Source of the DNA: Actinomycetes bacterium
GTDB lineage: Bacteria > Actinomycetota > Acidimicrobiia > Acidimicrobiales > RAAP-2
Direction of reading: 5' to 3'
Length of the DNA stretch: 7,763 nucleotides
NCBI GenBank assembly: GCA_021849435.1
Contig: JAJZSX010000104.1
Coordinates: forward strand, 1 to 7,763
In this document: positions 1 to 5,734 of the stretch, in pieces
How the letters are laid out: every line of letters starts with the position of its first letter
Numbering within the stretch: position 1 is the first letter of the stretch
Notes under the pieces: model-generated
Seen by the model: the letters and a program-made list of their open reading frames with translations, nothing else
Told to the model about the DNA's origin: nothing
The model's database searches: none
Position numbers and translations under genes: made by a program

Positions 1-1140
1 AACCGGACCAATGACCCCGGTCGGTCCGATGATGGCCGCGCTCGCACCGAAGTCACTCATCGACAACCGATTCACGAACTTCGCCGCGGCACCGGACGGA
101 TCGAACTGAGGCAGTCCGGCGCTCGTGAGGACGAAGGACGTGAACCGACTGGCCACGAATGAACCCGTGGCACTGAGCGTGACGCTTAGGACCGCCGAGT
201 ACTTGAGCGGCCCGACGGTGGCGAAGTCGTAGTAGTTGACGAAGTCCCCCAGGCTGTAGTCGATGAGGTGACCGCGGTACCACTCGAGACCGCGCAGCAC
301 GTGGGGACCACTGGCGATGACGAGGTCGGCGCCGTCGTCGATCGCGGCGTGGGCGAATTGGTACGGGTTGCCCCGGTCCTCGCCGGCAAAGGTCTCCACG
401 CGACGCGTCACGTGGGCGGCGTTGGGACCTTCTGCACCGGCGTGCATGTAGACGACCACCACCTGGGCCTCACGGTGCGCGTCGGCGATCAGGGTCGCGG
501 CCTGGGCGAGATCGAGCATGTCGTTGGTGCTGTAGTAGGGCGCGAAGTCGACGAAGGCGACGCGCACCGAGCCTTCGTGCACGAGGCCGATCTGCCCGGG
601 CAAACCGGCCTGGACGATCCCGGCGCGGGCGAGGGCCCGCGACGTGCTGGCGATCCCCGGGGCGCCGTAGTCGTAGGCGTGATTGTTCGCGCTGTTGAGC
701 ACGGTGAAGCCCGCCGCCCGGTAGTCCTGGGCAAAACTCGGCGGCACCTTGAACGCGTAACAGTACGGCGACGGCGGCCGACACTTGGAACGCTTCGCTG
801 CGGTCATCGTTCCCTCTAGGTTGCCGAACACGATCGGCGCGTCGAGGTAGCGCCGCAGCGGCGCGACGTAGCCCGCCGGGTCGGGCGGCAGCGTCGGGGT
901 GTTGCCGAGCTCGGTGTCGCCGACGGCGTCGATGGTGACGGTCGGGGCGGTCGCGGTGGTAGTGGTAGTGGTCGGGATCGATGGCAGTGAGGTCGTCGGC
1001 ACGACGGTCGTCGTCGTGGTCGAGGTCGACGTACGCAGCGCAACCAACGTCACAGTGGCGGCGCCCGCGAGCACGACGGCCCCGGCCGCACCCACGAACC
1101 AGGCGCGTCTCGCGGACTGGGACGCGTGGCGTCCTACCAC
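1..1140 (-). CDS. CapA-family (PGA_cap) membrane-anchored protein, 3' end cut by window edge
   Basis: I translated this frame by hand: 380 codons are open from a GTG at 1140 down to the left edge, so the C-terminus is missing. Residues 13-35 form one hydrophobic anchor, followed by a Thr/Ser/Pro-rich linker (about 37-67) and a CapA/PGA_cap metallophosphoesterase-like domain from about 68. Family motifs seen are DAVGD (71-75), GNLEGT (106-111), NSANNHAYDYG (149-159), the YMHAGAE stretch (231-237), SGPHVLRGLEWY (277-288) and YSLGDF (295-300; the family usually has SLGNF). Two Cys at 120 and 127 could form a disulfide. The protein should be membrane-tethered with its domain outside the cell. CapA homologues take part in poly-gamma-glutamate or capsule export; the substrate here is unknown. 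An in-frame TGA at 1150-1152 rules out a longer start. GTG at 1140 overlaps the stop of the upstream gene (GTGGTAG, 7 bases) and has no clear Shine-Dalgarno, so translational coupling is likely. Confidence 0.9.
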   Translation of the reverse strand, partial: MVGRHASQSARRAWFVGAAGAVVLAGAATVTLVALRTSTSTTTTTVVPTTSLPSIPTTTTTTATAPTVTIDAVGDTELGNTPTLPPDPAGYVAPLRRYLDAPIVFGNLEGTMTAAKRSKCRPPSPYCYAFKVPPSFAQDYRAAGFTVLNSANNHAYDYGAPGIASTSRALARAGIVQAGLPGQIGLVHEGSVRVAFVDFAPYYSTNDMLDLAQAATLIADAHREAQVVVVYMHAGAEGPNAAHVTRRVETFAGEDRGNPYQFAHAAIDDGADLVIASGPHVLRGLEWYRGHLIDYSLGDFVNYYDFATVGPLKYSAVLSVTLSATGSFVASRFTSFVLTSAGLPQFDPSGAAAKFVNRLSMSDFGASAAIIGPTGVIGPV

Positions 1141-2066
1141 GGCTGGGTTTCACCGGGGTTGGTGGACTGGAAGACGGCGAAGAAGTCCTTGGTGCTCGGG
1201 TAGAGGAACCGGTTCGGGATCTGGTTCGGGTTCGGCACGACCAACGACGGCGCGCCGGCCCCGGGGCGGGCGTAGGCGACGAAGATCGGCCACTCGGGGT
1301 TGATGTCGAGTTCCATGGCTCGCACACAGTGCAGGTCCACCATCACCTGAGCCAGGCTCGCCGCGGTCTGGGCGGGGGCCGCCGCGTAGATCAGGTTGCC
1401 CGCCGCGTCCACACCGAGCGCCGTTCGCCACACCGCGGGCGCCCCGTGCAAGGTCAGCCCCCAGGCGCCGTTGTTCGCGGCGAGGGCCGTCGGTCGCGCC
1501 TTCGCGACCAGCAGTGTCAGGTTCTGTCGGGCCATGACCACGTTCGCACCCGGGCGCGGTCCCCCGGCCCAGCTCACCACGTTCACCGTGCCGTTGGTGT
1601 AGCGCACCACCGTCGCCAGTCCGCGGACCATCGGGAAGTAGAGCGTTCGATTCACATAGAAGCCGCCGGCGCTGTCGGCTTCGTAGAACCCGGCGTTGAA
1701 GGTCGCGAGCAGTCGGCCACGGGCCGTCGGTGGGACCTCCTCGGGCCCGCGCGCCAGACTCGTCGCGCCCGGGCCCAGGTAACCGGGATAGAGCGCCAGG
1801 ATCGAGGCTGAACTGCGTAGCCACGAGGCGTACACGACGGTCGCTTCGTGCGGGTCGGGCCGGAAGGTGGTGGTGAACACCGTGGGCACCCGCGACCACG
1901 GGTCGAGCCGGCGCCAGCGTGAACACAACGCCGCGGGGCCCTTCGATACGGGGGTCGAGCCGTGCAGACACACCGGTTGCGGCGACGCACGCACCGACGC
2001 CGTCGCCTCGAGCGACGGGGACAGCACCAGCACGGCGAGTGCCACCATCCAGATCCTCGCGCGCAT
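1134..2066 (-). CDS. Secreted phosphodiester glycosidase family (NAGPA/DUF2233 domain) protein
   Basis: A 310-residue protein. Residues 1-23 look like a Sec signal peptide (Arg at 2 and 4, hydrophobic core 5-15, an A-T-A site at 21-23), so it is probably exported. The rest matches the NAGPA domain, named after the enzyme that uncovers mannose 6-phosphate by removing GlcNAc from a phosphodiester: FNAGFYEAD (123-131), NNGAWG (198-203), LGVDAAGNLIY (217-227), and a C-terminal ELDINPEW (252-259) where many relatives carry LDGGGS. Bacterial members cleave sugar-phosphodiester links in envelope polymers; the substrate here cannot be read from sequence. I chose ATG at 2066 because a strong GGGAGGA lies just upstream at 2070-2076 and the signal peptide starts there; the frame stays open to 2363 but that would run antisense into the polyphosphate kinase gene. 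GTG at 2067-2069 is an alternative start. It heads a two-gene unit with the CapA-like gene. Confidence 0.85.
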   Translation of the reverse strand: MRARIWMVALAVLVLSPSLEATASVRASPQPVCLHGSTPVSKGPAALCSRWRRLDPWSRVPTVFTTTFRPDPHEATVVYASWLRSSASILALYPGYLGPGATSLARGPEEVPPTARGRLLATFNAGFYEADSAGGFYVNRTLYFPMVRGLATVVRYTNGTVNVVSWAGGPRPGANVVMARQNLTLLVAKARPTALAANNGAWGLTLHGAPAVWRTALGVDAAGNLIYAAAPAQTAASLAQVMVDLHCVRAMELDINPEWPIFVAYARPGAGAPSLVVPNPNQIPNRFLYPSTKDFFAVFQSTNPGETQPW

Positions 2067-2069
2067 CAC

Positions 2070-2076
2070 TCCTCCC
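2070..2076 (-). promoter_or_regulatory. Shine-Dalgarno of the NAGPA-domain gene
   Basis: GGGAGGA on the minus strand, four bases before ATG at 2066 (three of them an alternative GTG). It decides the start of this gene against the much longer open frame. Confidence 0.7.
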
Positions 2077-2083
2077 TGGACCA

Positions 2084-2089
2084 ATCCTA
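2084..2089 (-). promoter_or_regulatory. Candidate -10 element for the NAGPA/CapA unit
   Basis: TAGGAT on the minus strand fits the actinobacterial TANNNT -10 pattern and sits 17 bases before the ATG, which would leave a short leader holding the Shine-Dalgarno. No convincing -35 is visible at 16-18 bases, so this is a guess from position and pattern only. Confidence 0.35.
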
Positions 2090-2123
2090 CGAAACAGGCC
2101 CTCACCGACCCGTCCTCGTGCGA

Positions 2124-2129
2124 TACCCT
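2124..2129 (+). promoter_or_regulatory. Candidate -10 element for ppk2
   Basis: TACCCT fits TANNNT and lies 25 bases before the ATG of the polyphosphate kinase gene, inside the 88-base divergent gap. A transcript would start near 2136. No -35 is recognisable. The element overlaps the left arm of the inverted repeat at 2126-2152. Confidence 0.3.
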
Positions 2130-2152
2130 CCACGGTGGAGGACCGTGGAGGG
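2126..2152 (+). repeat. Perfect 10-bp inverted repeat over the ppk2 ribosome binding site
   Basis: CCCTCCACGG (2126-2135), a 7-base spacer (TGGAGGA) and CCGTGGAGGG (2143-2152) form a perfect 10-bp dyad ending two bases before the ATG at 2155. The right arm contains the GGAGGG that would act as Shine-Dalgarno, and the spacer contains a second GGAGG; GTGGAGG occurs twice exactly 10 bases apart (2135-2141 and 2145-2151). If the left arm is transcribed, RNA pairing would hide one ribosome binding site and leave the other in the loop. If transcription starts near 2136, the dyad can act only as DNA, for example as an operator overlapping the -10. The structure is certain; its function is open. Confidence 0.6.
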
Positions 2153-2154
2153 CG

Positions 2155-2937
2155 ATGAGCAAGAGCGTTGACGGCATCGACCTCTCAGCGAAACTCTCGC
2201 GCGAGGAATCTGAATCGCGCGTCCTCGCCGCCCAGCGCCGACTCGTACACCTTCGTCTGTTGACGGCGGGGCTGCTCGAGCCCCACGAGGTCGGACCCGG
2301 GCTGGTGGTGCTCTTCGAGGGTTTCGACGCGGCCGGCAAGGGAGGCGCCATCCGCCGTCTCACTGGAGCCCTGGACCCGCGTCACGTTCGGGTCATCCCG
2401 ATCAGCGCGCCCACCGACGAGGAACGACGCCACCACTTCCTCTGGCGGTTCTGGCCGAACCTGCCGGGCTGGGGCGAGATGACGGTCTTCGACCGGTCCT
2501 GGTACGGCCGGCTGCTCGTCGAACGCGTCGAGGGACTGATCGACCACGACACCGTGCGCCGCTCGGCCGACGAGATCGTCGAGTTCGAGCGCGCACTCGT
2601 GAACGACGGGGTGACGATCATCAAGTTTTGGCTGCACATCTCGGACGGCGAGCAGCTGTCGCGGTTCAATGACCGAGCGAAGGACCCGCTCAAGCACTGG
2701 AAGCTCACTCCGGACGACTGGCGCAATCGCGCAATGCGTCCGGCGTACCTCGAGGCACTCACCGACATGCGCGACTGGACCGACCACGGCCACGCCCACT
2801 GGGACATCATCGCCGCCGAGGACAAGCACTACGCCCGCGTGGCGGTGCTCGAGACGGTCATCGACCGCTGGGAACACGACCTGGAGCGCCGCGGCGTGCA
2901 CGTCCCGCCGGCGCGCGGCGATGACTATCTGCATTAG
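2155..2937 (+). CDS. ppk2: Polyphosphate kinase 2 family protein (single domain, class-II-like motifs)
   Basis: A 260-residue cytoplasmic enzyme that transfers phosphate between inorganic polyphosphate and nucleotides. Seen: Walker A FEGFDAAGKGG (54-64), Walker B region FDRSWYGRLLVERVEG (112-127), FWLHIS (158-163), and the lid segment RAKDPLKHWKLTPDDWRNR (174-192). The YGR.LVERVEG form and the W-K-[IL]-T-x-[ED]-DWRNR lid match the polyphosphate:AMP phosphotransferase (class II) branch better than class I (YNR) or class III. Class II enzymes are usually two fused domains of about 500 residues, whereas this one has a single domain. AMP to ADP is therefore the best guess, but donor and acceptor specificity is not settled by sequence. 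ATG at 2155 is chosen for the GGAGGG just upstream (spacing only two to three bases) and because the divergent gene begins at 2066; the open frame extends upstream into that gene. Next gene follows after 21 bases. Confidence 0.9.
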   Translation: MSKSVDGIDLSAKLSREESESRVLAAQRRLVHLRLLTAGLLEPHEVGPGLVVLFEGFDAAGKGGAIRRLTGALDPRHVRVIPISAPTDEERRHHFLWRFWPNLPGWGEMTVFDRSWYGRLLVERVEGLIDHDTVRRSADEIVEFERALVNDGVTIIKFWLHISDGEQLSRFNDRAKDPLKHWKLTPDDWRNRAMRPAYLEALTDMRDWTDHGHAHWDIIAAEDKHYARVAVLETVIDRWEHDLERRGVHVPPARGDDYLH

Positions 2938-2947
2938 CGATTTCTGA

Positions 2948-2953
2948 CACACT
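2948..2953 (+). promoter_or_regulatory. Candidate -10 for the F420 oxidoreductase, possibly leaderless
   Basis: CACACT ends five bases before the ATG at 2959, and no usable Shine-Dalgarno is present (the GGGG at 2954-2957 is one base from the ATG). Transcription starting at or next to the ATG would give a leaderless mRNA, common in Actinobacteria. Pattern-based only; read-through from ppk2 is equally possible. Confidence 0.25.
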
Positions 2954-2958
2954 GGGGC

Positions 2959-3912
2959 ATGACCTCGCGCTACGGCATCACCATCCCCTTCGATGGCATC
3001 TCACTGGGCGAACATCGCGCCTGGTACTCGCGACTGGTCGAACTCGGCTACACCGACGTGTGGTCGGCCGAGGTCGACGGGACCGACGGGTTCACGCCGC
3101 TGGCGCTAGCCGCGGCGTGGGAGCCGCGACTCAATCTCGGGCTCGCCGTGGCACCCGTCTTCACCCGCGGTCCGGGGCTGCTCGCGATGACCATCGCCGC
3201 CCTCGCCGAGGTGGCCGGGGAACGACTCACCGTCGGGCTCGGCGCCTCGAGCCAACCGGTCGTTGAGCGCTGGAACGGGATCGCCTACGACCGGCCCTTC
3301 GCACGCACGCGCGACGTGCTGCGTTTCGTGAATCGGGCGCTCGACGGCGAGAAGATCGACGAGGACTTCCCCACCTTCAGCGTCCACGGCTTTAAGCTCT
3401 CGCGGCCCGTGACGGATCGGCCCCGCATCCTGCTCGGGGCGCTGCGCCCGGGCATGCTGCACCTAGCCGGCGCCGAGGCCGACGGGGCGATCCTCAACTG
3501 GCTGGCCGTCGAGGACGTCGCCACCTGCCGGGCCGAGGTGGGCCCCGACAAGGCCATCGCGGCTCGCTTGTTCGTCGTACCCACCGCCGACGCCGACCTC
3601 GCGCGAAGCGTCGGACGACGGATGATCTCCTCGTACCTCACGGTCAACGCCTACGCCGAGTTCCATCGTTGGCTCGGTCGCGGGGAGGCACTCACGCCGA
3701 TGTGGGACGCCTGGGCCGCCGGTGACCGCAAGCTCGCCAACGCGGCGATTCCCGACGAGGTCGTCGACGCACTGATCGTCCACGGATCATTCGACGCCTG
3801 CCGCGATCACGTCCAGCGCTACGTCGAGGCCGGCGTCTCGATGCCGACGATCGCGATTGTGCCCGTGGGCGTCACCCTCGAGGAGGCCATCGTCGGCCTC
3901 GCGCCGCGCTGA
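2959..3912 (+). CDS. LLM-class F420-dependent oxidoreductase (Rv3093c-type)
   Basis: A 317-residue luciferase-like monooxygenase fold protein expected to use reduced coenzyme F420 in the cytoplasm. Seen: the N-terminal strand YGITIPFDG (5-13), LGYTDVWSAEVDGTDGFTPL (29-48) typical of this subfamily, GLAVAPVFTRGP (61-72), ERLTVGLGASSQPVVERWNG (88-107) corresponding to the cofactor-binding G-x-G region, then a GALRPGMLHLAG stretch and IPDEVVD near the C-terminus. Length and motifs agree with the family described as probable F420-dependent oxidoreductase, Rv3093c type. The substrate is unknown for the family, so none is assigned. The ATG at 2959 is the only sensible start: it begins the conserved N-terminal strand. 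It follows ppk2 by 21 bases and precedes the riboflavin synthase gene by 32 bases. That a flavin-like cofactor user lies next to a flavin-making enzyme may be meaningful. Confidence 0.88.
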   Translation: MTSRYGITIPFDGISLGEHRAWYSRLVELGYTDVWSAEVDGTDGFTPLALAAAWEPRLNLGLAVAPVFTRGPGLLAMTIAALAEVAGERLTVGLGASSQPVVERWNGIAYDRPFARTRDVLRFVNRALDGEKIDEDFPTFSVHGFKLSRPVTDRPRILLGALRPGMLHLAGAEADGAILNWLAVEDVATCRAEVGPDKAIAARLFVVPTADADLARSVGRRMISSYLTVNAYAEFHRWLGRGEALTPMWDAWAAGDRKLANAAIPDEVVDALIVHGSFDACRDHVQRYVEAGVSMPTIAIVPVGVTLEEAIVGLAPR

Positions 3913-3922
3913 GCGACATCCC

Positions 3923-3928
3923 TACACT
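3923..3928 (+). promoter_or_regulatory. Candidate -10 element upstream of ribC
   Basis: TACACT fits TANNNT in the 32-base gap, 16 bases before the ATG. A start near 3935 would give a very short leader beginning at the Shine-Dalgarno (GGAGG, 3935-3939). No -35 seen. There is no room for an FMN riboswitch in this gap. Confidence 0.3.
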
Positions 3929-3944
3929 GGCACTGGAGGTTGCG

Positions 3945-4454
3945 ATGGGTAAGAAGAAGACCAAGCACGAGGTCCCGGTGCGTATCGGCGTGGTGGACAC
4001 GATGTTCGCCCGCTACGACATGGGTGGCGCGGCGCGCGCCGAGTTGGCGGACTGTCCGGGATACGGGAGTCGTTTCACCGTGGTCTCCAAGACAGTCCCC
4101 GGTTTCAAGGACCTCGCGGTAGCGGCGAAGAACCTCATCGAGCGCGACGGCTGTTCGATCGTGGTCGCCCTCGGCATGCCGGGCAAGGCACCCATCGACA
4201 AGCAGTGCGCCCACGAGGCGGCCCTCGGCATCATGCAAGCCCAACTCCTCACCTCGACACCCATCCTCGAGGTCTTCGTCCACGAGGACGAGGCCGACGA
4301 CCCCGAAGTCCTAGCGTCGGTGTTCAAGAACCGCTCGGCCAAGCACGCGCGTAACGCGTACTGGATGCTGTTCGAACCCGAGCAGCTCGCCCGCCGGGCT
4401 GGTCAGGGCGTGCGTCAGGGCTTCGAGGACGCGGGGCCGCTCGGCGTCGCCTGA
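3945..4454 (+). CDS. ribC: Archaeal-type riboflavin synthase (RibC)
   Basis: A 169-residue protein, close to the usual length of about 155 for archaeal riboflavin synthase plus a short Lys-rich N-terminus (KKKTK at 3-7). It is expected to convert two 6,7-dimethyl-8-ribityllumazine molecules into riboflavin and 5-amino-6-ribitylaminouracil. The motifs match the methanogen enzyme from memory almost block by block: GVVDTMFARYDM (15-26), KTVPGFKDLAVAAKNL (49-64), VALGMPGKAPIDKQCAHEAALG (74-95), ILEVFVHEDEADD (107-119), NAYWMLFEPEQL (137-148) and GQGVRQGFEDAGP (153-165). This family is related to lumazine synthase and not to the trimeric bacterial RibE riboflavin synthase. Lumazine synthase is a less likely alternative, because the HEDEA and RQGFEDAGP blocks are specific to RibC. 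GGAGG at 3935-3939, five bases before ATG, fixes the start. No other riboflavin pathway gene lies in the window. Confidence 0.93.
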   Translation: MGKKKTKHEVPVRIGVVDTMFARYDMGGAARAELADCPGYGSRFTVVSKTVPGFKDLAVAAKNLIERDGCSIVVALGMPGKAPIDKQCAHEAALGIMQAQLLTSTPILEVFVHEDEADDPEVLASVFKNRSAKHARNAYWMLFEPEQLARRAGQGVRQGFEDAGPLGVA

Positions 4455-4486
4455 TCCTCGGCGCGAACGGCCCCTTGGCAGTTCAC

Positions 4487-4492
4487 TATGCT
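4487..4492 (+). promoter_or_regulatory. Candidate -10 element for the thiolase gene
   Basis: TATGCT lies in the 69-base gap after ribC, 31 bases before the ATG at 4524, giving a leader of about 25 bases with a strong Shine-Dalgarno. The longest gap in the plus-strand block makes a separate promoter more plausible here. TTGGCA at 4475-4480 is only six bases upstream and cannot be its -35. Confidence 0.35.
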
Positions 4493-4513
4493 CACCAGGG
4501 TTAGTCCGCCCCG

Positions 4514-4519
4514 AGGAGG
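4514..4519 (+). promoter_or_regulatory. Shine-Dalgarno of the thiolase gene
   Basis: AGGAGG four bases before ATG at 4524. It excludes the upstream in-frame ATG at 4488, which would add 12 residues unlike any thiolase N-terminus. Confidence 0.75.
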
Positions 4520-4523
4520 ATCC

Positions 4524-5732
4524 ATGCCCGAAGCCGTCATCGTCGCCACCGGTCGTTCGCCCATCGGTCGAGCGTTCAAGGGGTCGCTGGTCGACGTACG
4601 CCCCGACGACCTCGCCGCCCACGTCGTCGCCGAGGTCCTGGCCAAGGTGCCCCAGTTGGACCCGACGACCATCGACGACCTGATGATGGGCTGTGGCCAG
4701 CCGGCCGGCGAGTCAGGATTCAACATCGCGCGCGTCGTCGCCATTCTCGCCGGGCTCGACACGGTGCCCGGCGTCACCGTCAACCGCTACTGCTCGTCGT
4801 CGCTCCAGACGATTCGCATGGCCGCGCACGCGATCAAGGCCGGCGAGGGCGACGTCTTTATCGCCGCTGGCGTCGAGACCGTGTCGCGCTTCGGCAACGG
4901 GGCCTCGGACATCGCCAAGGCGATGAACCCGCGCTTCGACGAGGCCATCGCGCGCACGACGGCTCGTTCGGCGCGCGCCGGTGACCCGTGGACCCCGAGT
5001 CCCGGGCTCCCCGACGTCTACATCGCGATGGGCCAGACCGCCGAGAACGTCGCCGAGTTCGAGCAGGTGTCGCGCGCCGAGATGGACGCGTTCGCCCTGC
5101 GCAGCCAAGAGCTCGCCGTCGCGAGCCAGCACAACGGCTTCTTCGAGCGCGAGATCGTCCCCATCACACTCCCCGACGGGCGCGTGATCGCGACCGATGA
5201 CGGCCCTCGGGCCGGCACCACGCTCGAGAAGCTGGCCGCCTTGGCCCCGGTCTTTCGCGAGGGCGGCACCGTCACCGCGGGCAACGCCTGCCCGCTCAAC
5301 GACGGCGCCGCGGCCGTGATCGTCATGAGCGACACCCGCGCCAAGGCGCTCGGGTTGACGCCCCTGGCGCGGATCGTCTCGAGTGGGGTCAGCGCTCTCA
5401 ACCCCGAGATCATGGGCCTCGGTCCCGTTGAAGCGAGCCGTCAGGCGTTGGCCCGCGCCGGGCTGAGTATGGACGACATCGACCTGGTCGAGATCAACGA
5501 AGCCTTCGCGGCTCAGGTGATCCCCTCGGCCAAGCACCTCGGCATCAACTGGGACAAGCTCAACGTGAATGGCGGGGCCATCGCGCTCGGCCACCCCTTC
5601 GGCATGACCGGGGCGCGCATCATGACCACCTTGCTCAACGGCCTCGAAGACCGGGACAAGCGCTACGGACTGGAGACGATGTGCGTCGGCGGCGGCCAGG
5701 GCATGGCCATGATCGTCGAGCGGCTCAGCTGA
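4524..5732 (+). CDS. fadA: Acetyl-CoA C-acyltransferase (thiolase), FadA3-like
   Basis: A 402-residue degradative-type thiolase that cleaves 3-ketoacyl-CoA with CoA to give acetyl-CoA and a shortened acyl-CoA, or runs in reverse as an acetoacetyl-CoA-forming enzyme. All catalytic parts are present: nucleophile Cys90 in NRYCSSSLQ (87-95), INEAFAAQ (324-331), His357 in GHPFGMTG, and Cys387 in CVGGGQG. The N-terminus PEAVIVATGRSPIGRAFKGSL and overall sequence resemble mycobacterial FadA3 (Rv1074c) by memory. No insertion or damage is visible. No FadB-type hydratase/dehydrogenase is adjacent, so the pathway partner must lie elsewhere. Its 3' end overlaps the convergent small gene by eight bases. 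Confidence 0.92.
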   Translation: MPEAVIVATGRSPIGRAFKGSLVDVRPDDLAAHVVAEVLAKVPQLDPTTIDDLMMGCGQPAGESGFNIARVVAILAGLDTVPGVTVNRYCSSSLQTIRMAAHAIKAGEGDVFIAAGVETVSRFGNGASDIAKAMNPRFDEAIARTTARSARAGDPWTPSPGLPDVYIAMGQTAENVAEFEQVSRAEMDAFALRSQELAVASQHNGFFEREIVPITLPDGRVIATDDGPRAGTTLEKLAALAPVFREGGTVTAGNACPLNDGAAAVIVMSDTRAKALGLTPLARIVSSGVSALNPEIMGLGPVEASRQALARAGLSMDDIDLVEINEAFAAQVIPSAKHLGINWDKLNVNGGAIALGHPFGMTGARIMTTLLNGLEDRDKRYGLETMCVGGGQGMAMIVERLS

Positions 5733-5734
5733 GC
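5723..5734. repeat. 12-bp palindrome holding both convergent stop codons
   Basis: GCTCAGCTGAGC is a perfect palindrome. Its inner TCAGCTGA (5725-5732) gives the TGA stop of the thiolase on the plus strand and the TGA stop of the Trm112-like gene on the minus strand. With no spacer it can form only a short stem. Confidence 0.6.

Noticed and set aside
940..1030. Short GTGGTA/GTCGTC repeats as a microsatellite or regulatory repeat
   Set aside because: They are Thr codons (ACC, ACT, ACG) of the CapA linker and vary as expected for a low-complexity peptide.
470..1327. Long minus-strand open frame of 285 codons
   Set aside because: It is Arg/Pro-rich without domain motifs and overlaps the CapA and NAGPA genes, whose frames carry clear family motifs. 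It is a GC-driven shadow.
1867..2154. Upstream extension of the ppk2 frame
   Set aside because: It lies antisense to the NAGPA gene, is low-complexity in character and adds nothing like a PPK2 N-terminus.
2067..2363. N-terminal extension of the NAGPA-domain frame by 99 codons
   Set aside because: It would run antisense into ppk2, bypass the signal peptide and ignore the strong Shine-Dalgarno at 2070-2076.
2185..2952. 255-codon antisense frame over ppk2
   Set aside because: It mirrors the codon positions of ppk2 and has no recognisable motif; such frames are expected in high-GC DNA.
3913..3944. FMN riboswitch before the riboflavin synthase gene
   Set aside because: The gap is 32 bases, much too short for the aptamer, and the conserved helices are absent.
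4475..4480. TTGGCA as -35 element for the thiolase promoter
   Set aside because: Only six bases separate it from TATGCT, far from the 16-18 needed.
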